A stretch of DNA of 64,000 nt from Diogma glabrata (lineage: Eukaryota; Arthropoda; Insecta; Diptera; Cylindrotomidae), in the NCBI GenBank assembly GCA_963693315.1, contig OY856186.1, positions 370,972,850-371,036,849 on the forward strand, in the 5' to 3' direction. Positions 23,841 through 35,300 of the stretch are shown here, in pieces. The notes beneath the pieces are model-generated. The model was not told where the DNA came from. It saw nothing but the letters and a program-made list of their open reading frames with translations, and did not search any database. The position numbers and the translations under genes are program-made. Every line of letters begins with the position of its first letter. Position 1 is the first letter of the stretch.

Positions 23841-24712
23841 GGCTCTCTACACCTTCGAGCAGCAGTTCCGAAAGTCATGTGGTAGTAACACATGCCAGAT
23901 TGATTGGATGTTGAACCGTACCGAGATCCCGATCTTGTGCGAAAACGAGATGGTGTTCTTCCACGTCTGTTTGGGCTTGTGAAACGTGTCCGGGATCTGC
24001 TTCGGTGTGACTGCGTCATCTGTTCCATTGCTTTCTCTAACCGTTCCAGACGATTTTCTACAGTTCGAGTGGTGGAACCTGGTTTTTGTTGGTTCACACT
24101 TTGGAACTTAGGTTGGTTGAAATTGGTGGCTTGTCGAATTACACTGGCTGAAACTTGTGGAGTGTTGACCGACATGGTTTCGTGCATTTTGTCCGCGGTC
24201 CTGGCCATCACCTCCGTCGTCATTGATTCAGGTTGCGCTGCAAGGGCGATCCTGATGATCTCTGGCATGTTCCGGATCCAGAGTGAACGGATGATCTTGT
24301 CCTGGAAATTGTTCCCGGCCAGTTGTTTGATGCGTCTGAGTGCTTCAGACGGTCGTTGGTCTCCAAAACTTTGCCTACTCAACAGTGCTTCTAGACGCTG
24401 TTCATCTGAAGGTGCAAGTCGTTCCAACAACGTTCGTTTTAACTCCTCGTACATGTTCGTTTCGGGCAGTTTGTCGATTACGTCCGATACCATCTCGCAT
24501 AATTCGGGCGTGAGAGCATGCAAGACGTGCAAAAACTTTTGTTTATCACTTTTGATGCTCTGGATTTCAAACGTTGTTTCCGCAACCCGAAACCAGACCT
24601 GTGGTTGCCGTGCCCAAAATGACTGGAGTTTTATTTGCGACGAGGCACCGAGCTCTAGGGGAGATTCAGTTTTCGGTTCTAGAGCGTCGTTCATTTGTTC
24701 GTCGTCAGACAT
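23777..24712 (-). CDS. gag: gag: capsid and nucleocapsid of the CsRn1-like element
   Basis: Structural protein that packages element RNA in cytoplasmic particles. The ATG at 24712 (MSDDEQMND) is chosen over the longer frame from 24742, which opens with TTG. The capsid-like part has FWARQPQVWFRVAE near the N-terminus, the typical start of this gag family, followed by helices rich in Leu and Glu, then a basic, Arg/Ser-rich segment (SRSRTRFTSPNRRGRTP). Near the C-terminus is the Cys-His box CYYHMTFGTAARRCREPC. This is CX2HX9CX3C, not the common CCHC, and is diagnostic of CsRn1-like elements. No internal stops are seen, about 311 codons, so gag may still be translatable. A long open frame on the opposite strand (23904-24872) is its antisense shadow. 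Confidence 0.9.
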   Translation of the reverse strand: MSDDEQMNDALEPKTESPLELGASSQIKLQSFWARQPQVWFRVAETTFEIQSIKSDKQKFLHVLHALTPELCEMVSDVIDKLPETNMYEELKRTLLERLAPSDEQRLEALLSRQSFGDQRPSEALRRIKQLAGNNFQDKIIRSLWIRNMPEIIRIALAAQPESMTTEVMARTADKMHETMSVNTPQVSASVIRQATNFNQPKFQSVNQQKPGSTTRTVENRLERLEKAMEQMTQSHRSRSRTRFTSPNRRGRTPSRFRTRSGSRYGSTSNQSGMCYYHMTFGTAARRCREPCKYGHSNPPSVSTIDDKKND

Positions 24713-25738
24713 TTTGGTTGACGGTAAAACGTGTGTTAACAAAAATGTTAATAAAAAAAATAGAAAAGTAAACGCGATTTTTAAACGTGATTTAGAATTA
24801 CTATCGCGCCAATATTCTAGTGCGATTGTTCGAAATATTAGGTTTAATAATTTTATAATTGAATCTATATAAATATATATAGAATATAGAGATATAAAGA
24901 ACGTATGTTTATATATTTTGAATGTATATAGAGAAAAAAATAAATGTTTAAACCAATGCTATGGTTTCTTTCATAAAATTTTAAGGAATGAAAAATATAT
25001 ATATAATGTATACCCAACACCAGAATATATGAATAAAATTTAATTAATTAAAGACAAAAAAATCAACCAATGAAAAAAAAATATTGTAATATTATGAAAA
25101 GCAAAAAAAAATTAAATCAATTCAATTAATCAATGAAAGATAATTACGTTAATACTATTTAACCAAAAATTAATAATATATAAAAAAATGTTTCTCTGAG
25201 TGGTCCAACGATGATGTAAATGGCGGCAATTGTTGTGTAATGTTGTTTAACAACTACCCTTTTATCCAAATGTTTTGTTTTGTAATAAATTGCTAATTTG
25301 TACTTTCTTTTTCTTATTATAAATTTGATGTGGGTTAAGTTGATGTTATTATTATTATTATTGTTTGAGTTGTTTTAAGATGATATTGTAAATGCCAAAT
25401 TATAATGCTGGTAATTGTTGCGTATTATAATGCCGGTAATTGTTGCCACGTAATAATGCTGGTAATTGTTGTCAAATTCTAATGCTGGTGATTGAATTTA
25501 AATTCTAAAATATTGTATGCTCGATGATGCTGCGTTTTAAACAATGATTTGTACGAGCTAATCTTGTTTTTCTTTTGCACAATAGTCGTTCCTCAAAACA
25601 AAATTGAAAAATGATGGCGTTAATTTTTTGTTTAAATTTGATGTTTAATATATTTCGGTACGTACCTTTTAACCTGATACTAATTGTATCAGGCTTTCCA
25701 AAATACAAAGCGTGTTATTTGTTTCTGGCAAAAACCAG
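24713..25738 (-). other. 5' leader of the CsRn1-like element
   Basis: About 1 kb of AT-rich, non-coding sequence between the primer-binding site and gag. It includes three or four tandem copies of a roughly 30-bp unit 'taatgctggtaattgttg' at about 25395-25495. Such long leaders usually hold the packaging signal, but no specific signal is identifiable. Confidence 0.7.
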
Positions 25739-25755
25739 CATCGTGTTGGTCACCA
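25739..25755 (-). promoter_or_regulatory. Primer-binding site of the CsRn1-like element
   Basis: Two bases downstream of the 5' LTR the minus strand reads TGGTGACCAACACGATG. The first eight bases fit the complement of tRNA-Trp 3' end plus CCA, the primer known for CsRn1 elements. The following bases match less well, so the tRNA identity is tentative. Confidence 0.65.
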
Positions 25756-25757
25756 AA

Positions 25758-26227
25758 TGATGTATTTGAGGAATATTTGTTGGAAATCACAACACCAATT
25801 TATTCCAGTAACAATATTTATTTATAAACTATTTTATTCCTTTATTACAGCGAATACAATTTTTTAGGATTGTTAATTTATTCGCACAATGGCGTTTTCG
25901 TTAAATATGTAAAGTGATATTAATACCTCGAACTTAGCCAAAATAACCATTGACTCATGGAGTCGCGAAATGAAAGTGAAGTATATATTTTCGTTTACCT
26001 TTTTACCGCCAACCAAAATGACAAAGAAAATATTGCATTGAACTGAATTTGATGTTCGAAAATCGAATTGATTAAATTAATTAATTAATTAATTTATCGT
26101 ATGGGTGGCGTGAATCTGATTAAGTAGCAGATGGTTCATGTCATGAGTATGGTCGTTAACTGATCGTGTGATCGTTTAAGTTTTTGTAGTGATTAATTAT
26201 TTAGATTTAAATATATTAACCACTACA
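25758..26227 (-). repeat. 5' LTR of the CsRn1-like element
   Basis: 470 bp, same length as the other LTR and differing at two positions. On the minus strand it precedes the primer-binding site and contains the element's promoter by position. No individual promoter motif can be assigned with confidence. Confidence 0.95.
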
Positions 26228-26231
26228 TATC

Positions 26232-27300
26232 CATTGACACACGTCTTTGGAATGGCATGTTTTGCGTCGTCGGGAACCAAGGTCTTCCAGCTCGTGGGAC
26301 GCGTTACCTATCCACTTGATAACTCTGGATTAAAAAAATTTGGGAGCCAATTTGGCACTTAGCTGCTTTCTGGCGTCACTTAAAACGAAGTTTCGACAGA
26401 AGATGAGGTCATCGGCGGCAAAAAGCAGTTTTCTAGCCCGTAAATTATAGCCTACCACATTTAATTCGCAAGCGAATCCTGCATTATTGGTCAGGACGAT
26501 CCAGAGTCTCTCCGCATTCATCCAGGCAGTTCAAGCGCCGGAGCGTAGGTCGTGCCATTAGTGATCATGGGTAGACCAAAGGCGGTATAATAGAGGAACA
26601 TATCCTAATGTTTGATGCAAGGAACATCGAAGAGCACAAGCAATATCAATAAAATGCACGTCTCACCGAGTATGGTCTTCGACTAGGTACACACCTAGTC
26701 CAGCAATGACACTTTTGTTCACTCGATCGGACGCAATCGGACAATTGTTTCGGGACAACCAAAAACATGGAAGACATTAGTTTCTAGCAGTTTACAGATA
26801 GGCTCTTCGGTAAGTTTCCGTAAAGGAAAAAGAAACGGGTATACTTAGTGAGATGGTCTAAGACAATCAAAATTGCTATATGACAGGACTTAGTTCGGGG
26901 GTAAGGACCGATTATATCAATGTATACGTTATCATATGAGACGTTATCATATGAGCACGTAGCACGGTGTTAGGGGCTTTGACAGTCTTAAAGACGTCAC
27001 AGTTAGAAACATTGGATTAATTTTCGTGCCCATCTGGAACCAAAAATAGAATCGACGTAGACGATATGGCGTTTTTACCACTCCACCGTGGGCAGAGGTA
27101 TGAGGATTATGGACCTGGACAATCAACTTGACTGTTAAATCTTCGGGGATCAACAACTTCCAAGTTTCATCTTCCGGTGTAACATCACTATGGGAGAAAT
27201 CTAGTTTTTTATACACAAGTCCATCGGACCTTGTTATGATGCTATAAGCTGTGGTTGATTTCCTTTCGTTTGGTTGGTGTTTGTGGTTGGTGAAGCGCAT
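26232..27300 (-). pseudogene. Older Ty3/gypsy integrase, interrupted by the CsRn1-like element
   Basis: Decayed integrase in several frames, read on the minus strand. At 26947-27300 are the linker and zinc-binding N-terminus (VHNPHTSAHGGVVKT, LRRFYFWFQMGTKI). At about 26890-26930 is the start of the core with a VYIDIIGP block holding the first catalytic Asp, followed by HIAILIVLDHLTKYTRFFF. At 26330-26521 is the C-terminal part (YNLRAR..., RNFVLSDA, SAKLAPKF), and a last segment (KWIGNAS, LEDL) runs up to the TATC insertion site at 26231. Stops and frameshifts are frequent. Continuation on the far side of the insertion would be at 20222 and below. A 15-bp duplication 'acgttatcatatgag' lies at about 26926-26954. 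Confidence 0.85.
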
Positions 27301-28470
27301 CGAAACTGAACGATTTCGATGTGTTTCACCAACTATAAATACCTGAACCCAACGTTAGAGGCCCTCTTATTTGATTATTGGATTTTTTTTTACATCTTCG
27401 GACGGATGGTGTTTAATAATTATTCCTTCACGGAGAAAAAATAAAACAAAAAAATAAATGTGTGTAGTTCACCAAAAATTCAAAGAATAAAACATTCCAA
27501 ATAAAAATGGATTATTATATGTTTGTTTTGTCAAGTGGTTTTTGTTTGATGGGGAATATTCAAGCACTCACTCTAAAAAGTGTAACCTTGATTAGTAAGA
27601 TTCCGGATAAATCATCGGAATCAGGAAAATTCTAATTAGTTTGTGTTCGTGGATAAGAAAACGGTACTTGATGACTATTTTCGTGATTTAAAATTAGATT
27701 GAATATGTTTTTTTTTTTATTTTAATGAAAGTGTCGTGAAATTCATTATCACTCATTAACTAAAATTTGGCTTCGCAACATTTTTTATTTGTTGGTTAAA
27801 CTCAATTTGTCAAATTTACCGTAGACATTTTTTTTTGTTGTTTGTTGAATTCCTATTGGAATTATTTTTTTGTCGAATGCTTCAGCTACTCATTAGCATA
27901 ATTAATAGTTTTTAGTTAATTAATTTAATAAACAAATATCTAGTTGAATTTTTTTTTGTTGTATTGTAAACTTCTAATTAAGTGAATGCAAAAATAAGCG
28001 GTCATCTGTTATATTGTTAATGGCAGACTTAAAATTAATAAAACAAAATAAATAAATTGTTACATAAGTTAATAGTTTAGAGACACGGCACATTTGTGTA
28101 GCTGGTTTGAGAAATTAATTAAAATAAACAAAAAAAAGGAAAGTAATTATTGTATTGGTTTGCATTGTATGGCAGATGGTCAGACAGTTAATGAGTGAGT
28201 CAATATAAGCCATTCATTAACGTATCAGCTAATCATTCTGAATTTGTATCGTCGTGGATATCCGTATTAGTGTGGATCAAGAACAACCTGACTCACGTAG
28301 ATTATCGTTGCCTATTTGCAAGTGGAACTATTCAATATGCATCCACCTTCCATCGATGCAGAACACGTGTTTTTGCGTATAACTGTTCAACCTTCGTACA
28401 GGACTGCTTGATTCAACCGTTATCTTTTACGTATGATTGCGCGACGTTCAACCGAATGCTCTAGAATCGA
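27301..28470. other. AT-rich DNA, no gene seen
   Basis: Homopolymer-rich, non-coding sequence. On the minus strand it lies upstream of the older integrase and could hide decayed pol sequence, but I recognise no motif. A short open frame at 28195-28464 runs into the following minisatellite and has no domain. Confidence 0.5.
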
Positions 28471-28479
28471 CAATCACAC

Positions 28480-28935
28480 GTAATTCATTCAGTTATTCAA
28501 CAGTCAACTTAATTCGCTGTATTCAACAAGGTTATGCATTTCTGCCATCACTCAACGCTCATCCATAATTGCATGATACCTTAGATTGGTATTACTACAT
28601 CTATCAACCATATTCGCATGATCCACCCATATATCTTATGGTGTACATTTATTCAACCGCCACCAGGCTCGCATGATTCAACAATAATAATTTTGACGTA
28701 CCATCTGGTTCAGCATTCATCCATAATCGCATGCTTCAAGTTTTATATTGTTACAATTATTGCTTATCATCATATTCAACCGTTATATAATTTTGACGTA
28801 CCATCTGGTTCAACATACATCCATAATCGCAGGCTTCAAGTTTTACAATTGCTCAACATTAGATTCAACTGTTGTATAACTCTTGCGCACAAATTGGTTT
28901 GCATTCCTCCATAATCGCATGATCCAACGAACTTT
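28480..28935. repeat. Minisatellite, units of about 105-110 bp
   Basis: Several diverged units share 'ttcaacattcatccataa', 'tcgcatgattcaac', 'ttttgacgtaccatctggtt' and 'gcttcaagtttta'. The two best units are at about 28690-28800 and 28795-28900. Open frames across it have no recognisable domain. Confidence 0.75.
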
Positions 28936-29164
28936 TTTTGCTGTAATTCGTTCAACTTTCATCCGCAACCGCCGAAATCCGCAGTTTAATACTTTTAATA
29001 CGTTTAGTACTTTTGATGTAAGAGTGACCTGGGAGAGATGAGCGACTAATCCGCCAAGAAAGGAGGGGGATCTACTACCGACATTGGGTGAGTAACTTTA
29101 TATACCTATACATATATATACCGATACAGGTGCATGGGCTCGAAGATCTTTAAGATATATATAT

Positions 29165-31016
29165 ACATGTATGGGTAATTCTTTTACAAACCGAACACCT
29201 TTCTGACCGACACATTTTTGATTTGGATGAAATTTTTTTTATGGGTTTCATATCGAAAAAAACGATATACGTGTTCGAGTTTTTTTTTTCTTTGTTTTTT
29301 TTGGAAAATATAGCGGTTCTAAATTTCGCGATTTTCGTGATTTTTGGCTTGACGAGCTATTTTCAACTATTATAGAAACCTCTAGTTTGTTCTATTTTAA
29401 AGTTAAAAGATAATAGTTTACAAAAAAAATTAAAACTAGTAAAAGTTATTAACAAATTCCTATTGTTATAAACAAATAAAATGTTCAAATTGGTCTTTAG
29501 TCATTGCCCCACCCACGAAATGTGTTTTCATTATGATCATCGTATTTTACGTTTTATTTCCTATATAAGAAGTATTTTTAATTAATGGGGAAATGAATTT
29601 TACTGTAAGAAATAAATAAATTTATCGAGCGCGGGACGACAAGAAATTCCATATGTGGGTCATTCTTTTACATACCGAACAGATTAGGACAAAATGTGAC
29701 TACGACATTTTTGATTCAGCTGAAATTTTTTTTGCTGGTTGTAGTTTTACTTTTTTTTTATTTCTTATAAACAAAACGATATACTTGTTCGAAGATTTTT
29801 TTTTTAGGGGTAATAGAGCGGTTCTAAATATCGAGAATTTTGTGATTTTTAGCTTAAGACTTATTTCCAAAGATTCATAACTTCGGTTTTGGTAAAGATA
29901 GACACTTTTTGTCGATTTTATTTTAAGGAATAAAAATGGAATTTAAAAAAAAATTGTTATTTATAAAAACTATTAATCAATTTCTATTGTTATAAACAAA
30001 TATAATGTTATATTCAATTTTTAATCATTATCTAACAAAAATAAAGTGTTTAGTATGACCATCGTATTTTGCGTTCAATTTTCAATAAGAAACGTATATA
30101 TAATTAATGGTGAAATGAGTTTTACTGTTACAAATTAGTTAATTTTTCCAGCGCCGGACGACAAAAATTTATAAAATTGTTTATCGTCTCGCGCTCGATA
30201 AATTAGTATATTGCTAACAGTAAACATCGTTTCTCCATTAATAAAATATACGTTTCTTATTGAAAATTGAACGTAGAATACGATGGTCGTACTACACACT
30301 CTTTTTTTTTTGTTAGATAATGATTAAAAATTGAATTTAACATTATATTTGTTTATAACAATAGGAATTTGTTAATAATTTTCATAAATAAAATTTTTTT
30401 TTTAAATTCCATTTTTATTCCTTAAAATAAAATCGACAATAAGTGTCTATCTTTACCAGAACCGTCCTCATCTGTTTGGTATGTGAAAGAATGACCACAT
30501 ATGGAATTTCTTGTCGTCGCGCGCTCGATAAATTTATTTATTTCTTACAGTAAAAATCATTTCTCCATTAATTAAAAATACTTTTTATATAGGAAATAAA
30601 TCGTAAAATACGATGATCATAATGAAAACTCATTTCGTGGGTGGGGCAATGACTAAAGAACAATTTGAACATTTCATTTGTTTATAACAATAGGAATTTG
30701 TTAACAACTTTTACTAGTTTTAATTTTTTTTTGTAAACTATTATCTTTCAACTTTAAAATAAAACAAACTAAAGGTTTCTATCTGTAATAGAAACGAAGT
30801 TATAAATATTTAAAAACAACACGTCAAGCCAAAAATCACGAAATTTTCGAAATTCAGAACCGCTATATTTTCCAAAAAAAAAAAGAAAAAAAACATACTC
30901 GAACACGTATATCTTAAATTTCGATATCGAACCCATAAAAAAAATTTCAGCCAAATCAAAAATGTGTCGGTCAGATTTTGCCCAAATCTGTTCGGTTTGT
31001 AAAAAATTACCCATAT
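29165..31016. repeat. 1.85-kb palindromic array of four related units
   Basis: Two direct units (about 29165-29640 and 29648-30180) are followed by two inverted units (about 30180-30500 and 30485-31016). They share 'atgggtaattcttttacaaa' type ends, 'gacatttttgatt', 'cgatatac', 'acgatcatcgtattttacg' type blocks and 'cgagcgcgggacgacaag' type blocks. The centre of symmetry is close to 30180. No protein domain is seen. The whole would fold into a very long hairpin. It may be a foldback element or a head-to-head duplication of a dispersed repeat. Confidence 0.8.
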
Positions 31017-31400
31017 GTGTATGGATGTGTGCGTGTGTGTGCGTATGCATGAGTGTATGCGGTGCATGTTCGGGTAAGTGAAATATAATATGGGGGTGTA
31101 CGTGACGGTCGTGGCTTCTTCGACCTGAAGGGGCGCCAGAGTTTTCTTTATTTCACCTTGTGTTGGATCCGATTCAGTAATTTGTACTGGACGGCAGGTA
31201 TGTTCTCTCGTTCCCGCAGGCTAGAGCTAGCTCAGGGTTTTTAAAATCGAGCTAGGTACGCGGCCGGGCATAACAACTCCATTGATTTTCCAATGGAGCT
31301 AGTTCTCCTTTACAACGTGCGTAAATCGGGAAGAAAACCATTGAAGTCAGTGACAATCTTTACTAATTTAAGATAAAAACCACTGTTGAAAGCAGGGGAT
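31017..31400. other. Mixed non-coding block with GT-rich start
   Basis: A short 'gtgtgcgtgtgtgtgcgta' type microsatellite at about 31018-31060 is followed by less AT-rich DNA. On the minus strand TGGCGCCCCTTCAGG near 31122-31137 resembles the form of a primer-binding site, but no LTR partner was found. A small hairpin 'aactccattgattttccaatggagc' type lies at about 31275-31300. Confidence 0.4.
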
Positions 31401-31840
31401 TTTAGAGCAAGATTAAAATTTTAAGTTTTGTCCTAGGTAACCGCATCGATAGAGAACATTTTCGAAAGAGTGTTTGGGACCACGTTTAATTTACCACGTC
31501 GATGCTCAATAACAAAAGTGAGTCCTTGCTGCTTCAAGCTCCATCGAGCCAGATGACCTGCTAGATCTTTCTGCTGCATTAACCACTTTAGAGAAGCATG
31601 ATTAGTAATGATCTTAAAAGGGTGAACCTTGATGTATGCGAGGAACTTCTTAATACCTAGGATAGCAGCAAGGTATTCCCCTTTTCACTGACGGAGTAAT
31701 TACGTTGAGCTGAGTTATTTTTTTTGGACATATATGCTATTGGATGCTCAACACCCTCTTTGTCCAACTGTATCAGAATACAGCCCACACCATCACTACT
31801 TGCATCACATTGTAGAATAAACAGCTCGGAGTTGAGTTAA
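31400..31840 (-). pseudogene. Ty3/gypsy RNase H fragment
   Basis: On the minus strand a nearly continuous segment reads FILQCDASSDGVGCILIQ (catalytic Asp), GVEHPIAYMS, then after a frame change KKFLAYIKVHPFKIIT, NHASLKWLMQQKDLAGHLAR, and near the end IEHRRGKLNVVPNTLS. This is the gypsy-type RNase H that follows RT. The second-Asp motif TDH reads TNH, an inactivating change. A frameshift lies near 31680. Upstream, where RT should be, it abuts the minisatellite at 31846-31975, so RT, protease and gag are deleted. It could belong to the same old element as the integrase at 26232-27300. Confidence 0.85.
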
Positions 31841-31845
31841 AGGCC

Positions 31846-31975
31846 ACGTCAGCAATTTATTGATCAACATCGTCTGCAATTTATATTTATTGGTCAACCA
31901 TGTCAATAATTTATTATAACAGTTTATTAGTCAACATTGTCAATAACTTATTGGAACATTGATAAGTCAACATTT
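31846..31975. repeat. Short minisatellite array, ATTTATTGGTCAACA type
   Basis: Three to four copies of the same unit as in 18604-19160 ('caatttattgatcaacatcg', 'attataacagtttattagtc'). It lies directly against the RNase H fragment. In the other locus the unit lies directly after a primer-binding site, so here it may be the leader of a gypsy element fused to RNase H by an internal deletion. Confidence 0.75.
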
Positions 31976-31994
31976 ATTTACACAGGATGATTTA

Positions 31995-32335
31995 GTAGAT
32001 TAAATTACGTAGGCATGAAGAGTTGGATCTGAAACAATACATGGGTTGAGTGAAACCATTATCTAATATTTGTTAAATGTTGTAATGGTAGTTATAGTGT
32101 TGTGTGTGTGATTTTTGTTTCTTCGGCTTTTGGGGTCATCAGAGTCCCTGTTCTTTGTCTTTGCTTATTTATTTCCATTTAGACAGTCTCATTTGTATAT
32201 CTGAGCATTTGTGCTGAACTGGGGAAAAGTACTTCTCGGACATACATGACTAAAAACTCGCTGGAACAAAAACCTTGCTAGGCACGCAGTCCTTCGTCTG
32301 TTAGTGACTCACTAGCAGATCCAGTGTTCATTACA
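31995..32335 (+). repeat. LTR-like repeat, uninterrupted copy
   Basis: About 341 bp aligning along its length with 48776-49018 plus 51857-51948. Shared blocks include 'gagttggatc', 'ttcggcttttggggtc' type, 'tttgcttatttatttcc' type, 'gctggaacaaaa', 'cacgcagtccttcg' and the end 'ttcattaca'. The 3' end also matches the LTR end at 11976 that is followed by a tRNA-Lys primer-binding site, so this is probably a solo LTR of the same family. It represents the unoccupied target of the DNA transposon at 49019. Confidence 0.75.
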
Positions 32336-35300
32336 AGCTAAGATTTAAATTATTTTATAAAGATTTTGATGTGTAGCTGTTAGTTTTGTACGTGCAATAA
32401 ATATTTTCACAGGTAAAATCTAGTATTTCAGAGAATAAAAAATAAATTTAGGTGTATGTTTAACATATGCACTGTTTGGTTTTTTTATTTTAAAACAAAT
32501 TTTTTGAAAATGTATGAAAAAATTTATGAATTTATGAAAATTTATTTATTTAGGATTCATTTGCTGAATTAAAGTGAGTATTTGACTTAAGGTAAAATTG
32601 TGTTTTGCAAGGGCGAAATTTTTAACAATAAAAATGCCGTTAGAACGAATCATTATTATTTTCATGAACTGTGTGTTGACAATAAACTGGCGCTAGACGA
32701 TGAAGATATTTTAGAGTACACCATTGATAGACTTAAAATAGCAAACAATATTCTTATCTAGTATAATCAGTTATTTTAGATCAGTTACCAGTTAGACTGT
32801 AGTAATTTTCAGTATAACAGAGCATGCAAAATGATGCATACACTTTATTCACAATTTAAAAACCACTTTATTTTTATTTACACTGTTTAATTTTTACGTT
32901 ACAGAGTTTTGTTTACAATTAATAGTGAACGACCGACGTTAAGTGAACGGATCACTTGCATGAACGATAATGGATCGTTCAGTTAGTAATAGAAACATCA
33001 TCGGTAGCTTATCAATGATGTATTAATGAATTTTTTTTGTGTATTGAACTTCTTTTAGTTTATTTTTCATTCAAATCTATAACCTAATCTATAACAAAAA
33101 TCTATTCTTTAAAATCTATCTACCTAAACCGATTTTCCTTACAACATTCTAAAAAATGTAAATAGCACACACTTAAGAGATTTAAAAAAATCCGTTTACA
33201 ATCTGAATGGAATGAAAAAATCAAAACACATATAAAAATAAAACAAAAAATAAATCAAACAAAACAAGAAAGAAAACTGTAAACTTGTTACAAACAATTA
33301 TTGCAAAAAATTAAACAAACGATGCAAAATGAACGACCGATTCAATTGAACGACAGTGAAAATGATTGGTGTTTGTTTTTTGTTTAGTTCGATCGACTGA
33401 TCTATAACGAACGACCGATACAAGAAGAACGACAGATCTTAAACAAACCGGATTAATTCTTGAAAAAATGATTGCTTATACAATCGAGAACGAACTGTTT
33501 AGTAATTTTTGTTCTAACATAGAATTATTATATTTTTTTTTGTTTTATGATAGGTATTTTAATGCTATTCAAGTCCAACCATAAACATTATTTTGTTACT
33601 TTAAAGTTAATGATAAAAAATCCGTAAACTGATGATCTATTTTTTTTAATTATAGCTACGTAAACTTTACGTGCTCTTAATTTTTAAATAAAATTCAATT
33701 AATGTTGCTATTGTAATTCCACTGTGCAACAAATAACAACAACCAAAACAGACTTAGAATATTTTCCGTTTGTTACAATTTGTATAATTAGTTTCGTTAG
33801 TAGAAATCTAGACAAAAAAAAAGTTTTAAAAGTATATATCTAATTTTTTTGGCTCCAAACTATCGAGCAATAAATTTTCATTTAAAATTAAACTTCATAT
33901 AAAAAATACTTATTATATTATACAAAAAATAAAAATTTCAATATTTAAATGTCTTCACAATCAAGTAATTAAAACATCATTTGAGTGACGGAAAATTGAA
34001 AAATAAAATCTTTTAATTGTTTTTCTTTTTATTGTGTATGTCAAATATAATCTTTGATAATTTTCATCACATTTTGACGTTACTCATAATTTACAATTTT
34101 TTTAACGAACAGTTAATGCCAATTTTTTGTTTAAACTTACCATATTGTTTGTGAGATTACAGTTTTTGATTTGTTACTCTCACTTCGACGATTGGTTTAT
34201 TTCAAAATACAAAATTGTAAAGTTAAATATATTTTTGCCTCCATTTCGTATATGGTTAAAAGTAATAATTGATGTTGAATGAAATTAAATTATTTATTAT
34301 TGTTAACGTTATACTTTGATGTTTTATTCTTAACCTGCAGTTGCAACATTAATGTCATCATTATAGATATCACGTCATCTTAATGTGTTGCTAAGAATTT
34401 ATCCTTCAAGTAATCAAGTAAATAATTTAATTTTCTTGAAAAAAATTACCGCTGAAAGCAAAACCAATGAATTAAAAAAGAATTTCGCATAACATAGAAA
34501 ATTAAATTTATTACCTCGTTATGTTGTAAATATTTCAACAACTTTTATGATGATGCCGTACTTCACGAGGGCTTTCTATTAATAATTGGGATAAATATTT
34601 GGCATAAACAATAATTTTAGATAGACAAAAAAGAAATCTCGGCAAGTTAGTTGCGAAATTATTCGTGAGAAGTTTGATACACGTGAAGCGTGGGGTGGAT
34701 TATTGTAAAAGTTGTGGTTTCTGCGAACTTCTGTAGCAAGTTTTGTTCTTTTTAGACTTTATTCCAAAAATCTATCTTAAACGTCTATCGTAAACTATCT
34801 TAAAATTGGTCCTCAGCTTGCTCTATTTCATGACCACATGCATGAACTATTAATTACTCTACCTACGATATATTCAGATTTTGGACTGGCTTGAGATATT
34901 CTCAGGGTGCTGTAAGTCCCCGTGATTTGTGACGAAGAAAGGTTTTGTTATACGTCCTTTACTGTTTAATTAGAAGGAGATTTCAAAAAATTATAAGCCA
35001 AATGTTATCGCTTGCATCAAATTTTTAAACTATCTTGGATACTTTACGTATGTATTTACTTTCCAAGTATTCTCAAAGAAGTGTTTTAGTGGTAAAAGAT
35101 TTTATTGTGTTGTTCATTAATGACCAAACGATGATTTTAATGTACTCAATTTGAGTTTTGAACATTGTTAAACATGGACAACCAAATCAGAATTGCAAAA
35201 TGTTATAAAAACTTAAACAATTTTAAGGATCCAGCATCATTTAAAATCCCAATTAATCATTAGGACACTAAATAACACACGAAACTTTTTGAATGGCTTT

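Larger units (their letters stand above)
20219..26231 (-). mobile_element. Complete Ty3/gypsy element, CsRn1/Kabuki type, with TATC duplication
   Basis: Two 470-bp LTRs (20223-20692 and 25758-26227) bracket gag, protease, reverse transcriptase, RNase H and integrase, all read on the minus strand. The element is flanked by the 4-bp direct repeat TATC at 20219-20222 and 26228-26231. The LTRs begin TGTAGTGG and end ACATCA on the minus strand. I count two mismatches between them in 470 positions, which implies a recent insertion. The clade assignment comes from the gag Cys-His box of the form CX2HX9CX3C and from a primer-binding site opening TGGTGACC, both features of CsRn1-like elements (established family knowledge). 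It interrupts an older gypsy integrase that resumes at 26232. The pol gene is broken, so this copy is not autonomous. Confidence 0.93.

Noticed and set aside
23904..24872. 322-codon open frame on the plus strand
   Set aside because: It is exactly antisense to the CsRn1-like gag, lacks any domain, and is explained by the codon composition of gag.
28480..28935. CRISPR-like spaced repeats
   Set aside because: Units are diverged and contiguous, with no conserved repeat separated by unique spacers. The window is eukaryotic. The same reasoning excludes 18604-19160.
31122..31137. Primer-binding-site-like TGGCGCCCCTTCAGG on the minus strand
   Set aside because: No LTR terminus or second LTR copy could be placed next to it, and the match to a specific tRNA is not convincing.
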